A stretch of 64,000 nt of DNA from Bos javanicus (lineage: Eukaryota; Chordata; Mammalia; Artiodactyla; Bovidae): the NCBI RefSeq assembly GCF_032452875.1, contig NW_026893690.1, forward strand, positions 520,623-584,622, given 5' to 3'. Below, piece after piece: positions 26,683 to 40,987 of this stretch. The notes under the pieces were generated by a model. That model did no database searches, was not told where the DNA came from, and saw only the letters and a list, made by a program, of their open reading frames with translations. Every line of letters starts with the position of its first letter. Within the stretch, counting starts at the first letter, position 1. The translations under genes and the position numbers were made by a program.

Positions 26683-27749
26683 ACATGATCAGCGCATGAT
26701 CAGTCACATGATCAGCGCCATTAAGTCACGTGATCACTACATGATAGTCATGTGATCAGTCCATGCTCAGTCACGGTATCAGTGCATGATCAGCCACGTG
26801 ATCAGTGCATGATCAGCCAGGTGATCAGTTCATGATAGCTACGTGATCAGTTCATGATTTCACGTGATCTGTGCATGACCAGGCAGGTGATCAGTGCATG
26901 ATCAGCCACGTGATCAGTGCATGATAGCCACGTGATCAGTGCATGATCAGTCACCTGATGGGTGTATGATCAGTCACGTGACCGGTACATGGTAGCTACA
27001 TGATCATTGCATGATCAGCCACGTGAGTAGTGCATGATAGCCACGTGATCAGTGCATGATCAGTCACGTGATCAGTGCATGATCAGTCACGTGAACAGTG
27101 CATGATAAGTCACGTGATCAGTGCATGATCAATTACGTGATCAGTGCATGATCACTCACGTGACCAGTACATGTAGCACGTGATCAGTGCATGATCAGCC
27201 GTGATCAGTGCATGATAGCCACGTGATCAGTGCATGATCAGTGCATGATCAGTGTATGATCATCCACGTGATCAGTGCATGGGCAGTCATGTGATCAGTG
27301 CATGATATAGACGTGATCAGTGCATGATCAGTCACGTGATCAGTGCATGATCAGCCACGTGATCAGTGCATGATAGCCAGTTAATGAGTGCATGATAGCC
27401 AGATGATCAGTGCATGATCAGTCACGTGATCAGTGCATGATCAGCCACGTGATCAGTGCATGATAGCCACTGATCAGTGCATGATCAGCCACGTGATCAG
27501 TGCATGATCAGTTACGTGATCAGTGCATGATCAGCCACGTGATCAGTGCATGATCAGCACGTGATCAGTGCATGATCAGCCACGTGATCAGTGCATGATA
27601 GCCACGTGATCAGTGCATGATCAGTTACGTGAGCAGTGTATGATCAGCCACGTGATCAGTGCATGATAGCCACGTGATCAGTGCATGATCAGTCACGTGA
27701 TCAGTGTATGATCAGCCACGTGAACAGTGCATGCTCAGTCACGTGATCA

Positions 27750-28014
27750 GGGCCTGCTGAGCTGCGTGATTACTGTCTGCTCATCTGCTTGACAATTGCC
27801 AGCTGAGCTGCACGATTCCTGCCTGTCATCTGCTTGACAATTGTCAGCTGTGCTGCGTAATTCCTGCCTGCTCAGCTGCTTGATTATTGCCAGCTGAGCA
27901 GCATGATTCCTCACACCTGAGTTCCATGATTATTGCCTGCTGACTGTTTGATTCGTGCCTACTCAGCTCTTTGTTTATTGCCTCCAGAGGCACATGATCA
28001 GTGTATGATAGCAA
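27750..28014. repeat. Core copy 15 (class B')
   Basis: 265 bp, CACACCTGAG, entered by ATCAGGG. It has CAATTGTCAGCTG, a private change at the position where copies 11 and 17 have ATC. Confidence 0.93.
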
Positions 28015-29193
28015 ACATGATCAGCGCATGATCAGTCACATGATCAGCGCCATTAAGTCACGTGATCACTACATGATAGTCATGTGATCAGTCCATGCTC
28101 AGTCACGGTATCAGTGCATGATCAGCCACGTGATCAGTGCATGATCAGCCACGTGATCAGTGCATGGGCAGTCATGTGATCAGTGCATGATATAGACGTG
28201 ATCAGTGCATGATCAGTCTCGTGATCAGTGCATGATAGCCACGTGATCAGTGCATGATCAGTCACCTGATGGGTGTATGATCATTCACGTGACCTGTACA
28301 TGGTAGCTACATGATCATTGCATGATCAGCCACGTGAGTAGTGCATGATAGCCACGTGATCAGTGCATGATAGTCACGTGATCAGTGCATGATCAGTCAC
28401 GTGATCAGTGCATGATCAGCCACGTGATCAGTGCATGATCAGCCACGTGATCAGTGCATGATAGCCACGTGATCAGTGCATGATCAGTCACGTGATCAGT
28501 GCATGATCAGGCACGTGATCAGTGCATGATCAGCCACGTGATCAGTGCATGATAGCCACGTGATCAGTGCATGATCAGTCACCTGATCAGTGTATGATCA
28601 GTCACTGACCAGTACATGGTAGCTACGTGATCATTGCATGATCAGCCACGTGATCAGTGCATGATAGCCACGTGATCAGTGCATGATCAGTCATGTGATC
28701 AGTGCATGATCAGTCACGTGATCAGTGCATGATCAGCCACGTGATCAGTGCATGATAGCCACGTGATCAGTGCATGATCAGTCACGTGATCAGTGCATGA
28801 TCAGTCACGTGATCAGTGCATGATCAGCCACGTGATCAGTGCATGATCAGCCACGTGATCAGTGCATGATCAATTACGTGATCAGTGCATGATCAGTCAC
28901 GTGACCAGTATATGGTAGCTACGTGATCAGTGCATGATCAGCCACGTGATCAGTGCATGATAGCCACGTGATCAGTGCATGATCAGTCACGTGATCAGTG
29001 CATGATCACTCACGTGAACAGTGCATGATCAGTCACGTGATCAGTGCATGATCAGCCACGTGATCAGTGCATGATCAGTCACGTGATCAGTGCATGTAGC
29101 TACGTGATCATTGCATGATCAGCCACGTGATCAGTGCATGATAGCCACGTGATCAGTGCATGATAGCCACGTGATCAGTGCATGATCAGTCAC

Positions 29194-29856
29194 GTACATG
29201 TGTGATCAGCCACGTGATCAGTGCATGATGAGCCACGTGATCAGTGCATGATCAATTACGTGATCAGTGCATGATCAGTCACGTGACCAGTACATGGTTG
29301 CTACGTGATCGTTGCATGATCAGCCACGTGAGCAGTGCATGATAGCCACGTGATCAGTGCATGATCAGTCACGTGATCAGTACATGATCAGTCACGTGAA
29401 CAGTGCATGATCATTTACGTGATCTGTGCATGATCAGTCACGTGACCAGTATATGGTAGCTATGTGATCATTCCATGACGAGCCACGTGAGCAGTGCATG
29501 ATAGCCACGTGATGTGTGCATGATGAGTTACGTGAGCAGAGTATGATCAGCCACGTGATCAGTGCATGAGTGCCACGTGATCAGTGCATGATATGTCACG
29601 TGACAGGTGTGTGATCAGCCACGTGAACAGTGCATGTTCAGCCACGTGATCAGTGCATGATAGCCACGTGATCAGTGCATGATCAGTTACGTGAGCAGTG
29701 TATGATCAGCCACGTGATCAGTGCATGGTCAGACACGTGAACAGTGTATGATCAGCCACGTGATCAGTGCATGATATCCAAGTGATCAGTGCATGATCAT
29801 CACGTGATCAGTGTATGATCAGCCACGTGAACAGTGCATGCTCAGTCACGTGATCA
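29194..29856. repeat. A-type pre-core block (663 bp)
   Basis: Full landmark series. It opens CACGTACATGTGTG (GA lost) and has GGTAGCTATGTG in place of GGTAGCTACGTG, shared with the blocks at 33682 and 36544, which groups these three. Confidence 0.92.
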
Positions 29857-30118
29857 GGGCCTGCTGAGCTGCGTGATTACTGTCTGCTCATCTGCTTGAC
29901 AATTGCCAGCTGAGCTGCACGATTCCTGCCTGTCATCTGCTTGACAATTGCCAGCTGTGCTGCGTAATTCCTGCCTGCTCAGCTGCTTGATTATTGCCAG
30001 CTGAGCAGCATGATTCCTCACAGCTGAGTTCCATGATTATTGCCTGCTGACTGTATTCGTGCCTACTCAGCTCTTTGTTTATTGCCTCCAGAGGCACATG
30101 ATCAGTGTATGATAGCAA
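29857..30118. repeat. Core copy 16 (class A, 3-bp deletion)
   Basis: 262 bp. CTGTTTGATTCG is shortened to CTGTATTCG. CACAGCTGAG at the class site. The following post-core also lacks a CG (CAGCCATTAAG). Confidence 0.92.
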
Positions 30119-31190
30119 ACATGATCAGTGCATGATCAGTCACATGATCAGCCATTAAGTCACGTGATCACTACATGATAGTCATGTGATCAGTCCATGC
30201 TCAGTCACGGTATCAGTGCATGATCAGCCACGTGATCAGTGCATGATCAGCCACGTGATCAGTGCATGATAGCTATGTGATCAGTCATGATTTGTCACGT
30301 GATCTGTGCATGACCAGGCAGTGATCAGTGCATGATCAGTCACGTGATCAGTGCATGATCAGTCACGTGATCAGTGCATGATCAGTCACGTGATCAGTGC
30401 ATGATCAGCCACGTGATCAGTGCATGATCAGCCACGTGATCAGTGCATGATCAATTACGTGATCAGTGCATGATCAGTCACGTGACCAGTATATGGTAGC
30501 TACGTGATCATTGCATGATCAGCCACGTGAGCAGTGCATGATAGCCACGTGATCAGTGCATGATCAGTCACGTGATCAGTGCATGATCAGCACGTGATCA
30601 GTGCATGATAAGTCACCTGAACAGTGCATGATCAATTACGTGATCAGTGCATGATCAGTCACGTGACCAGTACATGGTAGCTACGTGATCATTGCATGTA
30701 CAGCCACGTGAGCAGTGCATGATAGCCACGTGATCAGTGCATGATCTGTCACATGATCAGTGTATGATCATCCGGGTGATCAGTGCATGGGCAGTCATGT
30801 GATCAGTGCATGATATAGACGTGATCAGTGCATGATCAGTCTCGTGATCAGTGTATGATCAACCACGTGATCAGTGCACGATAGCCAGTTAATGAGTGCA
30901 TGATAGCCAGATGATCAGTGCATGATCAGTCACGTGATCAGTGTATGATCAGCCACGTGATCAGTGCATGATAGCCACTGATCAGTGCATGATCAGCCAC
31001 GTGATCAGTGCATGATCAGTTACGTGAGCAGTGTATGATCAGCCACGTGATCAGTGCATGGTCAGACACGTGAACAGTGTATGATCAGCCACGTGATCAG
31101 TGCATGATAGCCACGTGATCAGTGCATGATCAGTCACGTGATCAGTGTATGATCAGCCACGTGAACAGTGCATGCTCAGTCACGTGATCT

Positions 31191-31454
31191 GGGCCTGCTG
31201 AGCTGCGTGATTACTGTCTGCTCATCTGCTTGACAATTGCCAGCTGAGCTGCACGATTCCTGCCTGTCATCTGCTTGACAATTATCAGCTGTGCTGCGTA
31301 ATTCCTGCCTGCTCAGCTGCTTGATTATTGCCAGCTGAGCAGCATGATTCCTCACACTGAGTTCCATGATTATTGCCTGCTGACTGTTTGATTCGTGCCT
31401 ACTCAGCTCTTTGTTTATTGCCTCCAGAGGCACATGATCAGTGTATGATAGCAA
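31191..31454. repeat. Core copy 17 (class B, 1-bp deletion)
   Basis: 264 bp. The class site reads CACACTGAG, one C short of CACACCTGAG. It carries CAATTATCAGCTG and is entered by ATCTGGG. The deletion shifts the minus-strand frame and creates a longer 92-codon opening that is otherwise unsupported. Confidence 0.92.
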
Positions 31455-32462
31455 ACATGATCAGTGCATGATCAGTCACATGATCAGCGCCATTAAGTCA
31501 CGTGATCACTACATGATAGTCATGTGATCAGTCCATGCTCAGTCACGGTATCAGTGCATGATCAGCCACGTGATCAGTGCATGATCAGCCAGGTGATCAG
31601 TTCATGATAGCTATGTGATCAGTTCATGATTTGTCACGTGATCTGTGCATGACCAGGCAGGTGATCAGTGCATGATCAGCCACGTGATCAGTGCATGATA
31701 GCCACGTGATCAGTGCATGATCCGTCACCTGATGGGTGTATGATCAGTCACCTGACCGGTACATGGTAGCTACATGATCATTGCATGATCAGCCACGTGA
31801 GTAGTGCATGATAGCCACGTGATCAGTGCATGATCAGTCACGTGATCAGTGCATGATCAGTTACGTGATCAGTGCATGATAAGTCACCTGATCAGTGCAT
31901 GATCAATTACGTGATCAGTGCATGATCAGTCACGTGACCAGTACATGGTAGCTACGTGATCATTGCATGATCAGCCACGTGAGCAGTGCATGATAGCCAC
32001 GTGATCAGTGCATGATCAGTCACGTGATCAGTGCATGATCATCCGGGTGATCAGTGCATGGGCAGTCATGTGATCAGTGCATGATATAGACGTGATCAGT
32101 GCATGATCAGTCACGTGATCAGTGCATGATCAGCCACGTGATCAGTGCATGATAGCCAGTTAATGAGTGCATGATAGCCAGATGATCAGTGCATGATCAG
32201 TCACGTGATCAGTGCATGATCAGCCACGTGATCAGTGCATGATAGCCACGTGATCAGTGTATGATCAGCCACGTGATCAGTGCATGATCAGTTACGTGAG
32301 CAGTGTATGATCAGCCACGTGATCAGTGCATGGTCAGACACGTGAACAGTGTATGATCAGCCACGTGATCAGTGCATGATAGCCACGTGATCAGTGCATG
32401 ATCAGTTACGTGATCAGTGTATGATCAGCCACGTGAACAGTGCATGCTCAGTCACGTGATCT

Positions 32463-32727
32463 GGGCCTGCTGAGCTGCGTGATTACCGTCTGCTCATCTG
32501 CTTGACAATTGCCAGCTGAGCTGCACGATTCCTGCCTGTCATCTGCTTGACAATTGCCAGCTGTGCTGCGTAATTCCTGCCTGCTCAGCTGCTTGATTAT
32601 TGCCAGCTGAGCAGCATGATTCCTCACACCTGAGTTCCATGATTATTGCCTGCTGACTGTTTGATTCGTGCCTACTCAGCTCTTTGTTTATTGCCTCCAG
32701 AGGCACATGATCAGTGTATGATAGCAA
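32463..32727. repeat. Core copy 18 (class B)
   Basis: 265 bp, CACACCTGAG, entered by ATCTGGG. It has GATTACCGTCTG in place of GATTACTGTCTG, shared with copies 20, 22 and 25. Confidence 0.93.
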
Positions 32728-33681
32728 ACATGATCAGCGCATGATCAGTCACATGATCAGCGCCATTAAGTCACGTGATCACTACATGATAGTCATGTGA
32801 TCAGTCCATGCTCAGTCAAGGTATCAGTGCATGATCAGCCACGTGATCAGTGCATGATCTGTCACATGATTAGTGTATGATCATCCACGTGATCAGTGCA
32901 TGGGCAGTCATGTGATCAGTGCATGATATAGACGTGATCAGTGCATGATCAGTCACGTGATCAGTGCATGATAGCCACGTGATCAGTGCATGATCAGTCA
33001 CCTGATGGGTGTATGATCAGTCACGTGACCTGTACATGGTAGCTACATGATCATTGCATGATCAGCCACGTGAGTAGTGCATGATAGCCACGTGATCAGT
33101 GCATGATCAGTCACGTGATCAGTGCATGATCAGTCACGTGATCAGTGCATGATCAGCCACGTGATCAGTGCATGATCAGCCACGTGATCAGTGCATGATA
33201 GCCACGTGATCAGTGCATGATCAGTCACGTGATCAGTGCATGATCAGTCACGTGATCAGTGCATGATCAGCCACGTGATCAGTGCATGATAGCCACGTGA
33301 TCAGTGCATGATCAGTCACGTGATCAGTGTATGATCAGTCACGTGATCAGTACATGGTAGCTACATGATCAGTGCATGATCAGCCACGTGATCAGTGCAT
33401 GATAGCCACGTGATCAGTGCATGATCAGTCACGTGATCAGTGCATGATCAGTCACGTGACCAGTACATGGTAGCTACGTGATCATTGCATGATCAGCCAC
33501 GTGATCAGTGCATGATAGCCACGTGATCAGTGCATGATAGCCACGTGATCAGTGCATGATCAGTCATGTGATACGTGTGTGATCAGCCACGTGATCAGTG
33601 CATGATATCCACGTGATCAGTGCATGATAGCCACGTGATCAGTGCATGAGAGCCACGTGATCAGTGCATGATCAGTCACGT

Positions 33682-34344
33682 GATACATGTGTGATCAGCC
33701 ACGTGATCAGTGCATGATGAGCCACGTGATCAGTGCAGATCAATTACGTGATCAGTGCATGATCAGTCACGTGACCAGTACATGGTTGCTACGTGATCGT
33801 TGCATGATCAGCCACGTGAGCAGTGCATGATAGCCACGTGATCAGTGCATGATCAGTCACGTGATCAGTACATGATCAGTCACGTGAACAGTGCATGATC
33901 ATTTACGTGATCTGTGCATGATCAGTCACGTGACCAGTATATGGTAGCTATGTGATCATTCCATGACGAGCCACGTGAGCAGTGCATGATAGCCACGTGA
34001 TGTGTGCATGATGAGTTACGTGAGCAGAGTATGATCAGCCACGTGATCAGTGCATGAGTGCCACGTGATCAGTGCATGATATGTCACGTGACAGGTGTGT
34101 GATCAGCCACGTGAACAGTGCATGTTCAGCCACGTGATCAGTGCATGATAGCCACGTGATCAGTGCATGATCAGTTACGTGAGCAGTGTATGATCAGCCA
34201 CGTGATCAGTGCATGGTCAGACACGTGAACAGTGTATGATCAGCCACGTGATCAGTGCATGATATCCAAGTGATCAGTGCATGATCATCACGTGATCAGT
34301 GTATGATCAGCCACGTGAACAGTGCATGCTCAGTCACGTGATCA
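33682..34344. repeat. A-type pre-core block (663 bp)
   Basis: Full landmark series with GGTAGCTATGTG. GTGCAGATCAATTACG lacks one base relative to its relatives. Confidence 0.92.
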
Positions 34345-34609
34345 GGGCCTGCTGAGCTGCGTGATTACTGTCTGCTCATCTGCTTGACAATTGCCAGCTG
34401 AGCTGCACGATTCCTGCCTGTCATCTGCTTGACAATTGACAGCTGTGCTGCGTAATTCCTGCCTGCTCAGCTGCTTGATTATTGCCAGCTGAGCAGCATG
34501 ATTCCTCACAGCTGAGTTCCATGATTATTGCCTGCTGACTGTATGATTCGTGCCTACTCAGCTCTTTGTTTATTGCCTCCAGAGGCACATGATCAGTGTA
34601 TGATAGCAA
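34345..34609. repeat. Core copy 19 (class A)
   Basis: 265 bp, CACAGCTGAG. It carries CAATTGACAGCTG and TATGATTCG, a combination shared only with copy 21, so 19 and 21 are probably copies of one recent duplication. Confidence 0.93.
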
Positions 34610-34708
34610 ACATGATCAGTGCATGATCAGTCACATGATCAGAGCCATTAAGTCACGTGATCACTACATGATAGTCATGTGATCAGTCCATGCTCAGTCA
34701 CGGTATCA

Positions 34709-35005
34709 GTGCATGATCAGCCACGTGATCAGTGCATGATCAGCCACGTGATCAGTTCATGATAGCTACGTGATCAGTGCATGATTTGTCACGTGATCAG
34801 TGCATGATCAGGCAGGTGATCAGTGCATGATCAGTCACGTGATCAGTGCATGATCAGCCACGTGATCAGTGCATGATCAGTCACGTGATCAGTGTATGAT
34901 CAGCCACGTGATCAGTGCATGATAGCCACGTGATCAGTGCATGATCAGCCACGTGATCAGTGTATGATCAGCCACGTGATCAGTGCATGATCAGTCACGT
35001 GATCA
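34709..35005. repeat. Minimal inter-core array
   Basis: Only about 300 bp of monomers separate core 19 with its post-core from core 20. Start-to-start distance is 661 bp, one of two very short units in the window. Confidence 0.9.
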
Positions 35006-35270
35006 GTGCCTGCTGAGCTGCGTGATTACCGTCTGCTCATCTGCTTGACAATTGCCAGCTGAGCTGCATGATTCCTGCCTGTCATCTGCTTGACAATTAT
35101 CAGCTGTGCTGGGTAATTCCTGCCTGCTCAGCTGCTTGATTATTGCCAGCTGAGCAGCATGATTCCTCACAGCTGAGTTCCATGATTATTGCCTGCTGAC
35201 TGTATAATTCGTGCCTACTCAGCTCTTTGTTTATTGCCTCCAGAGGCACATGATCAGTGTATGATAGCAA
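35006..35270. repeat. Core copy 20 (short-unit type)
   Basis: 265 bp, CACAGCTGAG, entered by GTGCC rather than GGGCC. It carries GATTACCGTC, CAATTATCAG, GCTGGGTAATTCC and TGTATAATTCG. The post-core is atypical: AAGATGATCAGTGCACG and no ATTAAG element. Together these mark a distinct lineage. Confidence 0.92.
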
Positions 35271-35370
35271 AGATGATCAGTGCACGATAAGTCACCTGAT
35301 CAGTGCATGATCAGCCACGTGATCAGTGCATGATAGTCATGTGATCAGTGCATGCTCAGTCACGTATCAG

Positions 35371-36543
35371 TGCATGATCAGCCACGTGATCAGTGCATGA
35401 TCAGCCACGTGATCAGTGCATGATCAGTCATGTGATCAGTGCATGATATAGACGTGATCAGTGCATGATCAGTCACGTGATCAGTGCATGATAGCCACGT
35501 GATCAGTGCATGATCAGTCACCTGATCAGTGTATGATCAGTCACGTGACCAGTACATGGTAGCTACATGATCATTGCATGATCAGCCACGTGAGTAGTGC
35601 ATGATAGCCACGTGATCAGTGCATGATCAGTCACGTGATCAGTGCATGATCAGTCACGTGATCAGTGCATGATCAGCCACGTGATCAGTGCATGATCAGC
35701 CACGTGATCAGTGCATGATAGCCACGTGATCAGTGCATGATCAGTCACGTGATCAGTGCATGATCAGTCACGTGATCAGTGCATGATCAGCCACGTGATC
35801 AGTGCATGATAGCCACGTGATCAGTGCATGATCAGTCACGTGATCAGTGCATGATCAGTCACTGACCAGTACATGATAGCTACATGATCATTGCATGATC
35901 AGCCACGTGATCAGTGCATGATAGCCACGTGATCAGTGCATGATCAGTCATGTGATCAGTGCATGATCAGTCACGTGATCAGTGCATGATCAGCCACGTG
36001 ATCAGTGCATGATAGCCACGTGATCAGTGCATGATCAGTCACGTGATCAGTGCATGATCAGTCACGTGATCAGTGCATGATCAGCCACGTGATCAGTGCA
36101 TGATCAGCCACGTGATCAGTGCATGATCAATCACGTGATCAGTGCATGATCAGTCACGTGACCAGTGCATGGTAGCTACGTGATCAGTGCATGATCAGCC
36201 ACGTGATCAGTGCATGATAGCCACGTGATCAGTGCATGATCAGTCACGTGATCAGTGCATGATCAGTCACGTGATCAGTGCATGATCAGTCACGTGATCA
36301 GTGCATGATCAGTTACGTGATCAGTGCATGATCAGTCACGTGACCAGTGCATGGTAGCTACGTGATCATTGCATGATCAGCCACGTGATCAGTGCATGAT
36401 AGCCACGTGATCAGTGCATGATAGCCACGTGATCAGTGCATGATCAGTCATGTGATCAGTGTGTGATCAGCCACGTGATCAGTGCATGATAGCCACGTGA
36501 TCAGTGCATGATAGCCACGTGATCAGTGCATGATCAGTCACGT
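35371..36543. repeat. Monomer array after the short unit
   Basis: About 1.2 kb with GATATAGACG near 35446, GTACATGGTAGC near 35552 and GGTAGCTACG near 36170 and 36353. It contains mostly uniform runs and leads into the A block before core 21. Confidence 0.9.
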
Positions 36544-37207
36544 GATACATGTGTGATCAGCCACGTGATCAGTGCATGATGAGCCACGTGATCAGTGCAT
36601 GATCAATTACGTGATCAGTGCATGATCAGTCACGTGACCAGTACATGGTTGCTACGTGATCGTTGCATGATCAGCCACGTGAGCAGAGCATGATAGCCAC
36701 GTGATCAGTGCATGATCAGTCACGTGATCAGTACATGATCAGTCACGTGAACAGTGCATGATCATTTACGTGATCTGTGCATGATCAGTCACGTGACCAG
36801 TATATGGTAGCTATGTGATCATTCCATGACGAGCCACGTGAGCAGTGCATGATAGCCACGTGATGTGTGCATGATGAGTTACGTGAGCAGAGTATGATCA
36901 GCCACGTGATCAGTGCATGAGTGCCACGTGATCAGTGCATGATATGTCACGTGACAGGTGTGTGATCAGCCACGTGAACAGTGCATGTTCAGCCACGTGA
37001 TCAGTGCATGATAGCCACGTGATCAGTGCATGATCAGTTACGTGAGCAGTGTATGATCAGCCACGTGATCAGTGCATGGTCAGACACGTGAACAGTGTAT
37101 GATCAGCCACGTGATCAGTGCATGATATCCAAGTGATCAGTGCATGATCATCACGTGATCAGTGTATGATCAGCCACGTGAACAGTGCATGCTCAGTCAC
37201 GTGATCA
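36544..37207. repeat. A-type pre-core block (664 bp)
   Basis: Full series with GAGCAGAGCATG and GGTAGCTATGTG. Close in detail to the block at 33682, supporting duplication of the 19-20-21 region. Confidence 0.92.
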
Positions 37208-37472
37208 GGGCCTGCTGAGCTGCGTGATTACTGTCTGCTCATCTGCTTGACAATTGCCAGCTGAGCTGCACGATTCCTGCCTGTCATCTGCTTGACAATT
37301 GACAGCTGTGCTGCGTAATTCCTGCCTGCTCAGCTGCTTGATTATTGCCAGCTGAGCAGCATGATTCCTCACAGCTGAGTTCCATGATTATTGCCTGCTG
37401 ACTGTATGATTCGTGCCTACTCAGCTCTTTGTTTATTGCCTCCAGAGGCACATGATCAGTGTATGATAGCAA
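37208..37472. repeat. Core copy 21 (class A)
   Basis: 265 bp. It shares CAATTGACAGCTG and TATGATTCG with copy 19. Confidence 0.93.
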
Positions 37473-38524
37473 ACATGATCAGTGCATGATCAGTCACATG
37501 ATCAGCGCCATTAAGTCACGTGATCACTACATGATAGTCATGTGATCAGTCCATGCTCAGTCACGGTATCAGTGCATGATCAGCCACGTGATCAGTGCAT
37601 GATCAGCCACGTGATCAGTTCATGATAGCTATGTGATCAGTTCATGATTTGTCACGTGATCTGTGCATGATCAGGCAGGTGATCAGTGCATGATCAGTCA
37701 CGTGATCAGTGCATGATCAGTCACGTGATCAGTGCATGATCAGCCACGTGATCAGTGCATGATCAGCCACGTGATCAGTGCATGATCAGTTACGTGATCA
37801 GTGCATGATCAGTCACGTGACCAGTACATGGTAGCTACGTGATCAGTGCATGATCAGCCACGTGAGCAGTGCATGATAGCCACGTGATCAGTGCATGATC
37901 AGTCACGTGATCAGTGCATGATCACTCACGTGATCAGTGCATGATAAGTCACGTGATCAGTGCATGATCAATTACGTGATCAGTGCATGATCACTCACGT
38001 GACCAGTACATGGTAGCTACGTGATCATTGCATGATCAGCACGTGAGCAGTGCATGATAGCCACGTGATCAGTGCATGATCAGTCACATGATCAGTGTAT
38101 GATCATCGGGTGATCAGTGCATGATCAGTCATGTGATCAGTGCATGATATAGACGTGATCAGTGCATGATCAGTCACGTGATCAGTGCATGATCAGCCAC
38201 GTGATCAGTGCATGATAGCCAGTTAATGAGTGCATGATAGCCAGTGATCAGTGCATGATCAGTCACGTGATCAGTGTATGATCAGCCACGTGATCAGTGC
38301 ATGATCAGCCACTGATCAGTGCATGATCAGCCACGTGATCAGTGCATGATCAGTTACGTGAGCAGTGTATGATCAGCCACGTGATCAGTGCATGGTCAGA
38401 CACGTGAACAGTGTATGATCAGCCACGTGATCAGTGCATGATAGCCACGTGATCAGTGCATGATCAGTCACGTGATCAGTGTATGATCAGCCACGTGAAC
38501 AGTGCATGCTCAGTCACGTGATCT

Positions 38525-38789
38525 GGGCCTGCTGAGCTGCGTGATTACCGTCTGCTCATCTGCTTGACAATTGCCAGCTGAGCTGCACGATTCCTGCCTG
38601 TCATCTGCTTGACAATTATCAGCTGTGCTGCGTAATTCCTGCCTGCTCAGCTGCTTGATTATTGCCAGCTGAGCAGCATGATTCCTCACACCTGAGTTCC
38701 ATGATTATTGCCTGCTGACTGTTTGATTCGTGCCTACTCAGCTCTTTGTTTATTGCCTCCAGAGGCACATGATCAGTGTATGATAGCAA
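38525..38789. repeat. Core copy 22 (class B)
   Basis: 265 bp, CACACCTGAG, entered by ATCTGGG, with GATTACCGTC and CAATTATCAG. Confidence 0.93.
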
Positions 38790-39773
38790 ACATGATCAGC
38801 GCATGATCAGTCACATGATCAGCGCCATTAAGTCACGTGATCACTACATGATAGTCATGTGATCAGTCCATGCTCAGTCACGGTATCAGTGCATGATCAG
38901 CCACGTGATCAGTGCATGATCAGCCAGGTGATCAGTTCATGATAGCTATGTGATCAGTGCATGATTTGTCACGTGATCTGTGCATGACCAGGCAGGTGAT
39001 CAGTGTATGATCAGCCACGTGATCAGTGCATGATCCGTCACCTGATGGGTGTATGATCAGTCACTGACCGGTACATGGTAGCTACATGATCATTGCATGA
39101 TCAGCCACGTGAGTAGTGCATGATAGCCACGTGATCAGTGCATGATCAGTCACGTGATCAGTGCATGATCACTCACGTGAACAGTGCATGATAAGTCACG
39201 TGATCAGTGCATGATCAGCCACGTGATCAGTGCATGATCAGTCACGTGACAGTACATGGTAGCTACGTGATCATTGCATGATCAGCCACGTGAGCAGTGC
39301 ATGATAGCCACGTGATCAGTGCATGATCAGTCACATGATCAGTGTATGATCATCCGGGTGATCAGTGCATGATCAGTCATGTGATCAGTGCATGATATAG
39401 ACGTGATCAGTGCATGATCAGTCACGTGATCAGTGTATGATCAACCACGTGATCAGTGCATGATAGCCAGTTAATGAGTGCATGATAGCCAGATGATCAG
39501 TGCATGATCAGTCACGTGATCAGTGTATGATCAGCCAGTGAAAAGTGCATGATCAGCCAACTGATCAGTGTATGATCAGCCACGTGATCAGTGCATGATC
39601 AGTTACGTGAGCAGTGTATGATCAGACACGTGATCAGTGCATGGTCAGACACGTGAACAGTGTATGATCAGCCACGTGATCAGTGCATGATAGCCACGTG
39701 ATCAGTGCATGATCAGTTACGTGATCAGTGTATGATCAGCCACGTGAACAGTGCATGCTCAGTCACGTGATCT

Positions 39774-40038
39774 GGGCCTGCTGAGCTGCGTGATTACTGT
39801 CTGCTCATCTGCTTGACAATTGCCAGCTGAGCTGCACGATTCCTGCCTGTCATCTGCTTGACAATTGCCAGCTGTGCTGCGTAATTCCTGCCTGCTCAGC
39901 TGCTTGATTATTGCCAGCTGAGCAGCATGATTCCTCACACCTGAGTTCCATGATTATTGCCTGCTGACTGTTTGATTCGTGCCTACTCAGCTCTTTGTTT
40001 ATTGCCTCCAGAGGCACATGATCAGTGTATGATAGCAA
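39774..40038. repeat. Core copy 23 (class B)
   Basis: 265 bp, CACACCTGAG, entered by ATCTGGG. It is followed by the q continuation (CTGTCACATGATTAGTG), as after other third-position cores. Confidence 0.93.
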
Positions 40039-40987
40039 ACATGATCAGCGCATGATCAGTCACATGATCAGCGCCATTAAGTCACGTGATCACTACATGA
40101 TAGTCATGTGATCAGTCCATGCTCAGTCACGGTATCAGTGCATGATCAGCCACGTGATCAGTGCATGATCTGTCACATGATTAGTGTATGATCATCCACG
40201 TGATCAGTGCATGAAGTCACGTGATCAGTGCATGATATAGACGTGATCAGTGCATGATCAGTCACGTGATCAGTGCATGATAGCCACGTGATCAGTGCAT
40301 GATCAGTCACCTGATGGGTGTATGATCATTCACGTGACCTGTACATGGTAGCTACATGATCATTGCATGATCAGCCACGTGAGTAGTGCATGATAGCCAC
40401 GTGATCAGTGCATGATCAGTCACGTGATCAGTGCATGATCAGTCACGTGATCAGTGCATGATCAGCCACGTGATCAGTGCATGATCAGCCACGTGATCAG
40501 TGCATGATACAACGTGATCAGTGCATGATCAGTCACGTGATCAGTGCATGATCAGGCACGTGATCAGTGCATGATCAGCCACGTGATCAGTGCATGATAG
40601 CCACGTGATCAGTGCATGATCAGTCACGTGATCAGTGTATGATCAGTCACTGACCAGTACATGGTAGCTACATGATCAGTGCATGATCAGCCACGTGATC
40701 AGTGCATGATAGCCACGTGATCAGTGCATGATCAGTTCGTGATCAGTGCATGATCAGTCACGTGACCAGTACATGGTAGCTACGTGATCATTGCATGATC
40801 AGCCACGTGATCAGTGCATGATAGCCACGTGATCAGTGCATGATAGCCACGTGATCAGTGCATGATCAGTCATGTGATACGTGTGTGATCAGCCACGTGA
40901 TCAGTGCATGATATCCACGTGATCAGTGCATGATAGCCACGTGATCAGTGCATGAGAGCCACGTGATCAGTGCATGATCAGTCACGT

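Noticed and set aside
31191..31454. Longer minus-strand open frame (92 codons) at core 17
   Set aside because: It arises from the single-base deletion CACACTGAG that shifts frame. It starts at TTG and has no relative in other copies.
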